The position numbers were made by a program, and so were the translations under genes. Below are positions 45,123-57,298 of a stretch of 64,000 nucleotides of DNA, one piece after another. The stretch is taken from assembly GCA_029931535.1 (NCBI GenBank), contig JAQPZY010001344.1, forward strand, positions 1,281,501 to 1,345,500, read 5' to 3'. How positions within the stretch are numbered: the first letter of the stretch is position 1; every line of letters begins with the position of its first letter. Source of the stretch: Margaritifera margaritifera (lineage: Eukaryota > Mollusca > Bivalvia > Unionida > Margaritiferidae). The notes under the pieces were generated by a model. That model searched no databases, was not told the origin of the DNA, and saw only the letters and a list, made by a program, of their open reading frames with translations.

Positions 45123-45704
45123 TTGGATGATGACAGGAAACTCTTTAATCAAATTTAGTGTGCGTTCTGTTCCAAAAATCAAGATTCGGTTGGGGTCATC
45201 ACATCCGCTGTCGTAGAGTAGAAAATTTTCTCCATCAGCCAAACTCTTGTATTCTTCTGGAATTTCAAATGTGCGGTCGACTGGAAGAGGGTGAACTGCA
45301 TTCTTCTTCTGTTTAACTCTTCTGATGTTTCTCCGTAGATGTCGAATTGGCACCATCTGAACAGCAGTTTGCTGGCTTAGTTGCTGCAATTCTTGACCCA
45401 GAATTTGTTGCGGTGTTTCTTCAGTTTCCTCTGCTTTTCGTTTGATACTTGCCCGGACCGTCAAAACCTCACAATGAACCGAATCAGCAGTATGAGTGTG
45501 CTCATGCAGGTAACTAACTACTGACCGATCTTCATTTAATTTAACTTTTGCCCTACATTCACTTGTATTTTTTCCTGCACCTCGACGACGCTCACACTCA
45601 TAACTTATAACATTGTTTGCTAAGCTTTTTTGTTTAACATAAACAAAACCATTTAACACAACTTTATTTTTTCCTCGAATACTCGCAACAGTTTCCAACT
45701 CCAT
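45078..45704 (-). CDS. FLYWCH-type zinc-finger protein, truncated transposase
   Basis: 208 codons from ATG at 45704. Residues about 5-75 form a FLYWCH-type DNA-binding domain: NGFVYVKQK, then Y-E-C in place of the usual Y-W-x-C, a second Cys in SECRAKVKL, and HEHTH for the His pair. A linker follows (EETPQQILGQELQQLSQQTA), then a basic helix RRNIRRVKQKK, then ILIFGTERTLNLIKEFPVII. In FLYWCH/MULE transposases that last segment leads directly into the catalytic domain. Here the sequence jumps to an out-of-frame C-terminal remnant after VII (junction about 45120-45132), and the ORF ends 14 codons later. The protein could still bind DNA but cannot catalyse transposition. It lies between C-tract TIRs, so it belongs to that transposon rather than being a host gene. 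Confidence 0.75.
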   Translation of the reverse strand: MELETVASIRGKNKVVLNGFVYVKQKSLANNVISYECERRRGAGKNTSECRAKVKLNEDRSVVSYLHEHTHTADSVHCEVLTVRASIKRKAEETEETPQQILGQELQQLSQQTAVQMVPIRHLRRNIRRVKQKKNAVHPLPVDRTFEIPEEYKSLADGENFLLYDSGCDDPNRILIFGTERTLNLIKEFPVIIQISGASFGFLNVNRA

Positions 45705-46246
45705 CTCATGGGTTTTTCAAAAAATGTATTGGTTTAAATTGTTTGGAGTTTATATAGATACAGAACAAGTAAACATTAAAACTGATTGAGTATACATCAA
45801 AGCTCAACGATATAATGAATAAATAAAGCGAGTATCAGGGATCGTCCTGGGCTTCGCTCATCTGGCAATTGTTTTGGCGACAGCCTTTTTGGCTTTTTAA
45901 TTTGTACATACAATCATGGATCTGGAGTGGAGAAATTCGAAGGAACCACGAAAGGAAGCCACAAACATGGCAACACAATGCACTGGAATTTATATGTTAC
46001 ATAAACAAATCCTTTGTTCGTATTGACAAACCCATCTTTACAGTGCATTGTTACATCATAATCCGCTTATGTTGACATCTGGCCTGAGTACTGTACTGAA
46101 ACAACTACAATTAATTGAACGATGGCTAATCCTTCTGTTGTATATCTTAAATATACCAAATATGCACAATAAATAAAGGTTAGACTGAAGCCTCTTCATA
46201 CTTCAAAGAAACCTCCTGTTCTACAGTGAGTAAAAGCATGATTGTA

Positions 46247-46249
<3 letters not shown>
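45705..46249. other. Transposon interior, 5' of the FLYWCH gene
   Basis: Presumed promoter side of the gene. No clear TATA box was assigned. The 68-codon ORF at 45869-46075 (+) is unsupported. Confidence 0.4.

Positions 46250-46332
<83 letters not shown>
46250..46332. repeat. (GA)n microsatellite
   Basis: About 40 uninterrupted GA units inside the transposon. Confidence 0.95.
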
Positions 46333-46334
<2 letters not shown>

Positions 46335-46467
46335 CAGGAAAGTAGATATTTTACATTTGATACTGCATTTATTTCAGGTGACAACAGTCATACCTATGCA
46401 CTAACGGTGATGCGAGGTGCGAGTATACATCAAAGCTAAATGTTACTATATATAAATAAAGTAGTAT

Positions 46468-46566
46468 AAAGATAATGGGGGGGAAATGACTGGGGGGGGG
46501 AAAAGTCTTATTTGATGGGGGGGAAGTCCAGGGGGGAGATGTCCGGGGGGGATATGTCCTGATACC
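46468..46566. repeat. Right terminal inverted repeat made of G-tract units
   Basis: Reverse complement of the left TIR, with two fewer units. G runs of 5-10 spaced 8-17 bp apart. Confidence 0.85.
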
Positions 46567-46578
46567 AAAAGAAAGGAT

Positions 46579-47876
46579 GGAAGTATATGTATATATGCAT
46601 GGGTAATATATGTATAAAAAGTATATTAATACATGCATGGGTAATGGATATATAAGAAGTATATTAATACATGCATGGGTAATGGATGTATAAAAAGTAT
46701 ATTAATACATGCATGGGTAATGGATATATAAGAAGTATATTAATACATGCATGGGTAATGGATGTATAAAAAGTATATTAATACATGCATGGGTAATGGA
46801 TATATAAGAAGTATATTAATACATGTATGGGTAATGGATGTATAAGAAGTATATTAATACATGCATGGGTAATGGATATATAAGAAGTATATTAATACAT
46901 GTATGGGTAATGGATGGATAAGAAGTATATTAATACATGCATGGGTAATGGATATATAAGAAGTATATTAATACATGTATGGGTAATGGATGGATAAGAA
47001 GTATATTAATACATGCATGGGTAATGGATATATAAGAAGTATATTAATACATGCATGGGTAATGGATATATAAGAAGTATATTAATACATGCATGGGTAA
47101 TGGATGTATAAAAAGTATATTAATACATGCATGGGTAATGGATATATAAGAAGTATATTAATACATGTATGGGTAATGGATATATAAGAAGTATATTAAT
47201 ACATGCATATGTAATGGATATATAAGAAGTATATTAATACATGTATGGGTAAAGGATGGATAAGAAGTATATTAATACATGCATATGTAATGGATATAAA
47301 AGAAGTATATTAATACATGTATGGGTAATGGATGGATAAGAAGTATATTAATACATGCATATGTAATGGATATATAAGAAGTATATTAATACATGTATGG
47401 GTAATGGATGGATAAGAAGTATATTGATACATGCATATGTAATGGATATATAAGAAGTATATTAATACATGTATGGGTAATGGATGGATAAGAAGTATAT
47501 TAATACATGCATATGTAATGGATATATAAGAAGTATATTAATACATGCATGGGTAATGGATGGATAAGAAGTATATTAATACATGCATGGGTAATGGACA
47601 TATAGAAGTATATTAATACATGCATGGGTAATGGACATATAGAAGTATATTAATACATGCATGGGTAATGGACATATAGAAGTATATTAATACATGCATG
47701 GGTAATGGACATATAGAAGTATATTAATACATGCATGGGTAATGGACATATAGAAGTATATTAATACATGCATGGGTAATGGATATATAAGAAGTATATT
47801 AATACATGCATGGGTAATGGACACTTAGAAGTATATTAATACATGCATGGGTAATGGGCATATAGAAGTATATTAA
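46579..47876. repeat. 38-bp minisatellite, about 34 copies
   Basis: The unit core is gaagtatattaatacatgca followed by tgggtaatggatatataa. At 47190-47560 two variants alternate, making a 76-bp higher-order unit. From about 47590 the unit shortens to 36 bp (ggacatatagaag). It begins 13 bp after the transposon's right end. Confidence 0.97.
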
Positions 47877-48565
<689 letters not shown>

Positions 48566-48715
48566 AATATAGATATATTTGATAATTGTCGGGTCTACCA
48601 CCTAATAATACAGGTTTAAGGTTCAAATAATTTTTGTTGAAATAAATAATATTTTTTTTATATATTTTTTTGGTGTCATCGTCAACTCTTTCTTAGGTTC
48701 AGGTTAAAGTTTTTC

Positions 48716-50930
48716 TCAGCAATTCTTTGAGCATGGGTTGGACATGCAGGCCCTGACCTCTTTGAGCATGGGTTGGACATGCAGGTCCTGACCTCTTTGA
48801 GCATGGGTTGGACATGCAGGTCCTGACCTCTTTGAGCATGGGTTGGACATGCAGGTCCTGACCTCTTTGAGCATGGGTTGGACATGCAAGTCCTGACCTC
48901 TTTGAGCATGGGTTGGACATGCAGGTCCTGACCTCTTTAGCATGGGTTGGACATGCAGTTCCTTACCTCTTTAGCATGGGTTGGACATGCAGGTCCTGAC
49001 CTCTTTGAGCATGGGTTGGACATGCAGGTCCTGACCTCTTTGAGCATGGGTTGGACATGCAGGTCCTGACCTCTTTGAGCATGGGTTGGACATGCAGGCC
49101 CTGACCTCTTTGAGCATGGGTTAGACATGCAGGTCCTGACCTCTTTGAGCATGGGTTGGACATGCAGGCCCTGACCTCTTTGAGCATGGGTTGGACATGC
49201 AGGTCCTGACCTCTTTGAGCATGGGTTGGACATGCAGGTCCTGACCTCTTTGAGCATGGGTTGGACATGCAGGTCCTGACCTCTTTGAGCATGGGTTGGA
49301 CATGCAGGTCCTGACCTCTTTGAGCATGGGTTGGACATGCAGGTCCTGACCACTTTGAGCATGGGTTGGACATGCAGGTCCTGACCTGTTTGAGCATGGG
49401 TTGGACATGAAGGTCCTGACCTGTTTGAGCATGGGTTGGACATGCAGGTGCTATCCTGTTTAGCATCGGTTGGACATGCAGGTCCTGACCTGTTTGAGCA
49501 TGGGTTGGACATGCAGGTCCTGACCTCTTTGAGCATGGGTTGGACATGCAGGTTCTGACCTCTTTGAGCATGGGTTGGACATGCAGGTCCTGACCTGTTT
49601 GAGCATGGGTTGGACATGCAGGTCCTGACCTCTTTGAGCATGGGTTGGACATGCAGGTCCTGACCTGTTTGATCATGGGTTGGACATGCAAGTCCTGACC
49701 TCTTTGAGCATGGGTTGGACATGCAGGTCCTGACCTGTTTGAGCATGGGTTGGACATGCAGTTCCTGACCTGTTTGAGCATGGGTTGGACATGCAGGTCC
49801 TGACCTCTTTAGCATGGGTTGGACATGCAGGTCCTGACCTCTTTGAGCATGGGTTGGACATGCAGGTCCTGACCTGTTTGAGCATGGGTTGGACATGCAG
49901 GTCCTGACCTCTTTGAGCATGGGTTGGACATGCAGGTCCTGACCTCTTTGAGCATGGGTTGGACATGCAGGTCCTGACCACTATGAGCATGGGTTGGACA
50001 TGCAGGCCCTGACCTCTTTGAGCATGGGTTGGACATGCAGGTCCTGACCTCTTTGAGCATGGGTTGGACATGCAGGTCCTGACCTCTTTGAGCATGGGTT
50101 GGACATGCAGGTCCTGACCTCTTTGAGCATGGGTTGGACATGCAGGTCCTGACCTGTTTGAGCATGGGTTGGACATGCAGTTCCTGACCCTTTTTGAGCA
50201 TGGGTTGGACATGCAGGTTCTGACCTGTTTGAGCATGGGTTGGACATGCAGGTCCTGACCTGTTTAGCATCGGTTGGACATGCAGGTCCTGACCTGTTTG
50301 AGCATGGGTTGGACATGCAGGTCCTGACCTCTTTGAGCATGGGTTGGACATGCAGGTCCTGACCTCTTTGAGCATGGGTTGGACATGCAGGCCTTGACCT
50401 CTTTGAGCATGGGTTGGACATGCAGGTCCTGACCACTTTGAGCATGGGTTGGACATGCAGGCCCTGACCTCTTTGAGCATGGGTTGGACATGCAGGTCCT
50501 GACCTCTTTGAGCATGGGTTGGACATGCAGGTCCTGACCTCTTTGAGCATGGGTTGGACATGCAGGTCCTGACCTCTTTGAGCATGGGTTGGACATGCAG
50601 GTCCTGACCTGTTTGAGCATGGGTTGGACATGCAGGTCCTGACCTGTTTGAGCATGGGTTGGACATGCAGGTCCTGACCTGTTTGAGCATCGGTTGGACA
50701 TGCAGGTCCTGACCTGTTTAGCATCGGTTGGACATGCAGGTCCTGACCTGTTTGAGCATGGGTTGGACATGTAGGTCCTGACCTGTTTGAGCATGGGTTG
50801 GACATGCAGGTCCTGACCTGTTTGAGCATGGGTTGGACATGTATATCCTGACCTGTTTGAGCATGGGTTGGACATGCAGGTCCTGACCTGTTTGAGCATG
50901 GGTTGGACATGTAGGTCCTGACCTGTTTGC
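48716..50930. repeat. 35-bp minisatellite, about 63 copies (largest array here)
   Basis: The unit core is gagcatgggttggacatgca followed by ggtcctgacctcttt. Because 35 is not a multiple of three and the unit has no minus-strand stop, all three minus frames stay open for hundreds of codons (for example 48937-49920 and 49981-50910) and read one 35-residue cycle. Variants ctcttt and ctgttt, and 34-bp units lacking one g (tttagcat), form local blocks. Confidence 0.98.
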
Positions 50931-51209
50931 ATTTGAATGCATCAGCTTTATTAAATCTCTTTCAAACCATTGCAAATAATTGTCTTTTCTTTTAATTGTC
51001 ATTCCAAATGCTACTCACTGATCTAAATGAGATAGAATTCGATCATTGATCACTTTCCAGTGGTAAATAGATATATTTTTAAATTTTGTATCTCTTTGTT
51101 GATACGAAACACACTTTTAGAAACACAAAAGAAGGGATTTAAGAAATGCAATTTTAGCAAAGCAGAAAATAGCTATATTTACATGTATTCACCAATACTT
51201 ACTAGATTG
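50931..51209. other. Unique spacer
   Basis: Nothing recognised. Confidence 0.4.
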
Positions 51210-51385
51210 GACCAAATCCAGGCAAACTCGGAGACGTTTCCAAGAACCCAAAATGCGGGTTCTAATCATACCATAGGATCAGCTTGGGTCAGCTACAGTG
51301 ATGTCTCCTTGGGCAAGGCACTTTACTTCAATTGCCTTCTTGTGTTGCTGTGCCGTAAAACACCAAAACCAAACATGTATGGCTC
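51210..51385 (+). mobile_element. tRNA-derived SINE, family A (diverged)
   Basis: A degenerate B box GGGTTCTAATCAT at about 51256, then the family core GTCTCCTTGGGCAAGGCACT at about 51302 and a tail of the form gccgtaaaacaccaaaacc. It aligns with the minus-strand copies at 56.5, 60.7 and 63.4 kb. Confidence 0.7.
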
Positions 51386-51642
51386 TCTGTTTTTATGGCA
51401 ATAACAGCACCGTATTATTTGACAGAATGGCTAGAATCCAGTTGTATGTGTAATCCCATTCCCTGGACGCAGACTGGGTTGAGTACGCAGACTGGGTTGA
51501 GTACGTAGTTCTGTCGTATGGTGAATAGATAGCGGTTCACCGCTTGGATTTTGAATAATTTAGGACTCAGTAGTTTCCATTTCTGCACAATCTCCAGTGT
51601 ATTAAAGAATACAACAAACATTTAAATAGATATTACTATAAC
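51386..51642. other. Unique sequence with an 18-bp tandem duplication
   Basis: 51467-51503 holds two copies of cgcagactgggttgagta. Confidence 0.6.
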
Positions 51643-51803
51643 GCGTACTAAGGGTAAATGGCGCCCGGGGCGTCGATGATGGCCCAAAGGGCCAGAATAG
51701 GAGGTCCGAATTTTTATCAGCTGTTTTGTCGCCTCGAGAACTCTGGCGCCCAGGGCAATCGCCCCGTCCGCCCCCTCCCCCCTCCCCTCCCCCGTTAGTA
51801 CGC
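51643..51803. mobile_element. GC-rich 161-bp segment with inverted termini (MITE candidate)
   Basis: Ends GCGTACTAAGGG and CCGTTAGTACGC are inverted repeats with one mismatch. The interior is strongly GC-rich (ggcgcc motifs, a C-rich polypyrimidine run) in an AT-rich region. No target duplication identified. Confidence 0.4.
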
Positions 51804-52365
51804 TACAGGCACTTGACAAGATTCATTCTTCATTTCTGTTTGGAAACCCTTTCTCGCTGCATTTGCTAAATGTTTTTATGACAAGCTTTTTAATAATGAA
51901 TATAAAGCAGTATTAACACTAATACCGTCATAAGCTCGAAACAAAATACAGTAAGCATATTTCTTTCAATAAACTCCCCCTCCCCCCACCCCCACTCAAG
52001 GTAGGGAAATTAAAGTAACACATTAAAACAGATTAAGCTGCTATACTGTTGTAAAAACTTATTGGATTATACATCCATTTTATAACAGCCCTATCTGCCT
52101 CAGCAAATTGTTATGTTTTTTTTCAAAGGAATATAGATCTTCTTTGGTAGGAGAAAGAAAATTTCCAAATAAAAATTCGTCAATTATATAATATCATTTA
52201 TTGTCTCACCTACCTAAGCAACGAAAAATGCGAGATATAGGTATCGTTTTTCCATTTGGGGGGGGGGGGGAGAAGTGGCAGTGTTTGGGGGGGGGGATCA
52301 TTAACATTAAAGTTTTGTGTTAAAGGTTTCGAAAGACATATATATATATATAGATGTGTAGGGTA
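51804..52365. other. Unique sequence with homopolymer runs
   Basis: C-rich tract at about 51976-52000, G runs at 52258-52270 and 52287-52295. No gene. Confidence 0.45.
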
Positions 52366-52965
52366 AACACATTATGGCATGGACACAGGTGAAACTCTTG
52401 TGAATTGATAAAACACATTATGGCATGGACAATGGTGAAACTCCTGTGAATTGATATAACACATAATGGCATGGACACAGGTGAAACTCTTGTGAATTGA
52501 TAAAACACATAATGGCGTGGACACAGGTGAAACTCTAGTGAATTGATAAAACACATTATGGCATGGACACTGTTGAAACCCTTGTGAATTGATAAAACAC
52601 ATAATGGCATGGACACAGGTGAAACTCTTGTGAATTGATAAAACACATAATGGCATGAACACTGGTGAAACCCTTGTGAATTGATAAAACACATAATGGC
52701 ATGGACACTGGTGAAACTCTAGTGAATTGATAAAACACATAATGGCATGGACACAGGTGAAACTCTTGTGAACTGATAAAACACATTATGGCATGGACTC
52801 TGGTGAAACTCTTGTGAATTGATAAAACACATAATGGCATGGACACTGGTGAAAATCTTGAATTGATAAAACACATAATGGCATGGACACAGGTGAAACT
52901 CTTGTGAATTGATCAAACACATAATGGCATGGACACTGGTGAAACTCTTGAATTGATAAAACACA
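52366..52965. repeat. 46-bp minisatellite, about 13 copies
   Basis: The unit core is acacataatggcatggacac followed by ggtgaaactcttgtgaattg. Copies with short deletions (cttgaattg) occur at the right end. Confidence 0.96.
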
Positions 52966-53110
52966 TATAATATGAAATGTTATATACACATAATGGTCAG
53001 ATAATTGCATGAAAAGGTTCCCATGGGAAAGAAATATAATTCTAAAGATGATTTTCATGTTAAATTAATTTAATTTCTTTTATAGTATTACAGGTCGGGT
53101 AAAATAAATT

Positions 53111-53296
53111 TACACTTTTAAAGATCTAGTGGAACAGAAGACAGATTCAGTCGACACATGACACAGTATAAACTCTACATACACTTAAACATCTAGTGAC
53201 ACCGAAGACAGATTCAGTCGACACATGACACAAACTAAACTCTACGTACATATAAAGATCTAGTGACACAGAAGACAGATTCAGTCGACACATGAA
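53111..53296. repeat. About 67-bp repeat, 3 copies
   Basis: Core gaagacagattcagtcgaca in each copy, preceded by atctagtg.ac. Confidence 0.9.
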
Positions 53297-53830
53297 TAGC
53301 ATTGTTTTATCCTGTACTGTAATTTCATGAAACACAACCGATTCCAAAATGATTCTATATCCTTTTATGAGGTATTATCCAAGACAGATGGACCACAATA
53401 CTCTGGCAACAATCATGACGCACACTGCAATTTCAATTTTACTCGCCACCATGACAGTAACATTGAGACAATCACAACAAACAGTAGACTGAATTTTTCT
53501 GGCTCATCTTTCCATAATGGTATCTTCACTTTTGATTGATGTATTGCGTCATTTTTTCATAATATCCATATTTCACTATGTTTCTTTAGCTACATGACAT
53601 TAAATCCTCTTTAATAAACTAAGTTTTGTTCACTGATGAAAGAGAATCATCCCATGTACGCGCGCTTCCATAGCAGTAAAATACTGCGCGGTGTTACGGT
53701 TTGATTCATAAAATGAACGACATGTAAAATTTTCAATAGAACGTTGAAATAATATTTTCTTTCAATAGTGTTATTCCTGTAACATAATAAAATAATTAAT
53801 ATGCTTGTTTTTAATTATATAATGAAAAGA
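53297..53830. other. Unique sequence, nothing recognised
   Basis: One 70-codon ORF at 53327-53539 (+) without known motifs. Confidence 0.4.
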
Positions 53831-53952
53831 TTATTGACTGAGTATTAAAAAATATTGGGCCCTCGTTCATGTGGCGTAGAAATCCATCGGAAGCTCGGGC
53901 ATCCTGCGCCACATGATCTTGGACCGAATATTTTTCAGTACTGAATTAATAA
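53831..53952. other. Imperfect palindrome, arms about 51 bp
   Basis: The left arm starts ttattgactgagtatt and the right arm ends with the complement ctgaattaataa. CATGTGGCG near the centre pairs with CGCCACATG. About 70% of arm positions match. Possibly the core of an old foldback element. Confidence 0.55.
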
Positions 53953-54249
53953 CCTATAGATATCGCATGACCATTCTTCATATCGCGTGGCCATGATCAC
54001 ATTGATTGTTACGTGACATAACGTACGTTTTTAGAGTCAGGTATTTGAAATGGCATTTGAACAATGCTAAAGCAAAATAAATTTGAATTTGTTCTCTAAA
54101 TTTTTTATTAAAACAATATTAGATCAGTCATAAGAAAACGTATGCAGCTAAATTCAGATTTAAATACAAAGTGAGAATTCATATTAATAGTTTCGATAGG
54201 GTCTAAGAAAACTCATGACGGATCTTGAAGCTTTGCAAACAGTGATCCA

Positions 54250-54285
<36 letters not shown>

Positions 54286-54536
54286 ATAGTCTTTAAAATT
54301 AGTAACATAATGAATATTAACACAGATGAAAACAAATTATGATAAGGAAGCGTCTTCTATCTGTAACAGGGATCATTGAAGGATTTTACCAGAACCTCGG
54401 AGCCACACCAGAGTCGGGGTGAACGAGACTATAACATTGTACAAATGCCATTTCAAGTGCATAACGCTACGAACATTGCGTTATGACGTTACAAAAAGTC
54501 ATTGACGTTATGACCTTGCGACATATGGAGGATCTC
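53953..54536. other. Unique sequence with (AAAT)n
   Basis: (AAAT)n at about 54252-54288. Nothing else recognised. Confidence 0.5.
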
Positions 54537-54631
54537 AATGGGTAATGATTGAATGTTGAATTTATGAAACGAGTTAAAGCTGGAAATTATTCAACGAGTT
54601 TCATAAATTCAATATTAAATAATTACCCATT
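54537..54631. other. Palindrome, arms 39 bp, loop 17 bp
   Basis: Arms 54537-54575 and 54593-54631 match at 34 of 39 positions, including a perfect ttgaatttatgaaac block. Confidence 0.7.
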
Positions 54632-56358
54632 TGATATTCTGTTTATCACAGAGGATTTATTTAGAGTGGAAAGAAAGAGAAAGAAGACCACGTTTTTTTC
54701 TGCATTTCTTTCTGGCTCAGACGCTGCATCTTTCAATTCTTGCGCGTGAAAAAATAGGTCCAGACGCGAGTTGAAGCAATATTGAACAGTTTGATAACCA
54801 ATAACGTTTAGAAGTATACTTTTTAATAAATAACAATTAAAAGAGCAAATGTCCTTCTAATCAATAGAACATTTGTAACGAAGAGGATAATATTTAAAAA
54901 TTGGACCGCCGCTGAAAATTATTATGTGTTGTTACATAGTTCACTTGGTTAGGTCAGCTATAAGGATTAGCTAAAGTGCTATATACATGAATTTGTATGT
55001 GGCTGTCTAGAACGTTTCCACCGAAAAGTTTCCACCATGGACATTCACCACAGATGCAGTATTGGATTTGGCAGAAGAAATAGCATTTCAATTGTTGGAT
55101 AATTCTCTGAAGGGAGTACTACTGGATGCAAAAACTGTGCTTGATGTAGAAGTGTTGCTGAGAATTGAGGAGATTGGCTGTAGTTATTAACTGATTGGAT
55201 GTTTTTGTGACCGGATATTTGCATTATTTGATTTGGAAGAATGCTGTTGTTGGATAACTTTCTGTTAGTTGGGAGACCCGCATTTGTCGACATTCTTTTT
55301 AAAAGAGAGGTGAGTTTATTTACTCCTATAGGTTGACATTTAAACCACGCTTGTTATGGGAGTGGGCTGCGAGTAACAGGTTTGGACTCCCACATCCTCA
55401 GCCTTCTATCCATTGACCGATACTCTTAATTTCATTTGTAATGAGCCCCTGTGGGGTCAATTGGCTATATTCCAACAGTAAGAACCTTTTTTTCCCCAAT
55501 ACCCCTTGGGCAATCGATTGTAAATATGGCCGCCAAGTTGCTAATAGTAACACTAAAAAAAAAAAAAGGTTCCAGACGGCGGGTCAAGGAAAATCCCCAC
55601 AGTCGCAGCCAATCAGTAATTAGAATACTGCGGAATAATGTTATGGGCTTATTTACACCAATCAGATTCACATTAAATGATATGTTAACATGTTGACATA
55701 TCAAAAATATTAAACTGCAAACACTGTATGTAAAGTGTACCAACTATGTGATAAGAAGAAATATCACAAAGCACGTGACGATGTGCCATGCAATAAAAAA
55801 CCATATCTCACGGGAATCATGTAATATTGTTAATTTTTGAAACTCACTTGTAACTAAATAAGTCACTTGTATCTAACACGAAATACCTTGTTGGAAATAT
55901 GCGATCAATTTGTAACATTCGTCTCCTGTAGACAACATGAAACAAGTGTAACGAGGTTGTTTTTTGTTGTCTGTTTCAGGATTGACTATTATTGTTTAGT
56001 GGACTCAACAAAGTCCCAGGGAGGTGTTATAATTTTAGCTACATGGTGTCAGTTTAATTTAGTATGTTCGGGTGTATACACGGGTGTGTTTGTAAAGATA
56101 GCGAGCATTAAATGCTTACAAACGTACAATGTAATATTCAACGGCATTATTTCTTTTTTATTTCTCACCAAAACAATAGTGACACACCTGAGCACGCTGT
56201 AAATGAAAGAGCGAATCTTTTATTTACAAGTGTATTTTGGCATTAGAGAGAGAACCATGCTGCAATTTGGTTTCTGGGAGTTTGAAAAAGTGACTATTTA
56301 AAACAGGTGGTTGCTTAATACAGGTGTTCTTGAAGGCAGGTTGACTATATTTATTGAA

Positions 56359-56360
<2 letters not shown>
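54632..56360. other. Unique sequence, no convincing gene
   Basis: Overlapping short ORFs at 55441-55743 sit on an A12 run. The 111-codon ORF at 55867-56202 (+) has no recognisable domain. Confidence 0.4.

Positions 56361-56424
<64 letters not shown>
56361..56424. repeat. (TA)n microsatellite
   Basis: About 31 TA units. Confidence 0.95.
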
Positions 56425-56428
<4 letters not shown>

Positions 56429-56521
56429 ACTGTTCATAAGACCCTGTCTTTATACAAATATATCAGACATAGTATGTATCTAACTTTGACTTATGCAAAG
56501 GTAATACAACAGTTCTAAAAC

Positions 56522-56737
56522 TTGGTTTTGGTTTGCTTCGGTGTCTTACGGTACATCAACACAAGTAACTTATTTAGTGCCAACGAATTTGGAGTAAAGT
56601 ACCTTTCCCAAAGACACACTACGGTAGCCGATCGAGTCTGATCCGATGTTAGGATTCGAACCAGCACACTTTCGGTCTCAAGTCCAGCTCGCTAACCCCT
56701 GAGCCACAGCGGCACCTGCGTCCATTAGTCGTCTCTT
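56522..56737 (-). mobile_element. tRNA-derived SINE, family A (fullest copy)
   Basis: On the minus strand: A box TGGCTCAGGGG at about 56708-56698, B box GGTTCGAATCC at about 56662-56652, family core GTCTTTGGGAAAGGTACTTT at about 56615-56596, and a tail CCGTAAGACACCGAAGCAAACCAAAACC. About 215 bp. Termini look complete but no target duplication was confirmed. Confidence 0.85.
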
Positions 56738-57116
56738 ACGACATGCAGCAGGGCCCATCGTGTCAGCAGGGCTCATCGTGTCAGCAGGGCCCATCGTGTC
56801 AATTCTACAACTCAGAACCAGCGAAGGGGAGAGGCGCAAAAACGTATTAGACCTGACAATTATTAAAACGAAAAAGGGGATAATGAAATAATCAGTTAAT
56901 ACATAAAGAATTATACGACTCACAAATACTAACAAAACCATATTGTTTTGTATGCTTATATTTAAATTGACATCTGAAAAGGCTATGGAAGATATTAATT
57001 AAATAGTTTCTTAATTAAATGTTCGCAGGGGTAACATACGCTCCAAATAATCATTGACAGTTTCAAGCATCTTTAATTTCAGGCAAACAAATGATACTTA
57101 AAATACTTCTTGTGTT
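56738..57116. other. Unique spacer
   Basis: A three-copy catcgtgtcagcagggc motif at about 56756-56800. No gene. Confidence 0.45.
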
Positions 57117-57298
57117 GATCGTATGTTTTAGTATGTATATCGTATGTCTATAGTATGTATATCGTATGTTTTAGTATGTATATCGTATGTCTATAGTATG
57201 TATATCGTATGTCTATAATATGTATATCGTATGTTTTAGTATGTATATCGTATGTCTATAGTATGTCTATCGTATGTCTATAGTATGTCTATACTATG
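57117..57298. repeat. About 22-bp minisatellite, 8 copies
   Basis: Interleaved cgtatgtctatagtatgtat and cgtatgttttagtatgtat units. Confidence 0.9.

Larger units (their letters stand above)
44182..46566. mobile_element. FLYWCH/MULE-type DNA transposon, internally deleted
   Basis: Bounded by inverted C-tract repeats (left about 128 bp, right about 99 bp) and by an 11-bp direct repeat aaaagaaagga (44171-44181, 46567-46577). That fits the 8-11 bp target duplications of Mutator-like elements, though the first few terminal bases differ between ends. Inside, on the minus strand, lie the start of a FLYWCH-domain protein and a C-terminal remnant of the same kind of protein, with the catalytic core missing. 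The element is thus non-autonomous. A (GA)n microsatellite sits at 46250-46332, and agtatacatcaaagct occurs twice (about 45789 and 46421), hinting at a nested insertion or duplication in the right part. Confidence 0.78.

Noticed and set aside
45078..45704. Interpreting the FLYWCH ORF as a domesticated host gene
   Set aside because: It lies between transposon TIRs and is followed by an out-of-frame C-terminal transposase remnant, so a deletion derivative is simpler. No sign of selection can be read from one sequence.
46369..46638. 89-codon minus-strand ORF rich in Pro and Ser
   Set aside because: It reads through the G-tract terminal inverted repeat; compositional.
48682..51002. Many long minus-strand ORFs up to 327 codons
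   Set aside because: They are the three phases of a stop-free 35-bp tandem unit and encode the same 35-residue cycle; overlapping frames cannot all be genes.
55867..56202. 111-codon plus-strand ORF
   Set aside because: No domain, no repeat in the window and chance-like hydrophobic composition; kept only as part of a no-gene region.
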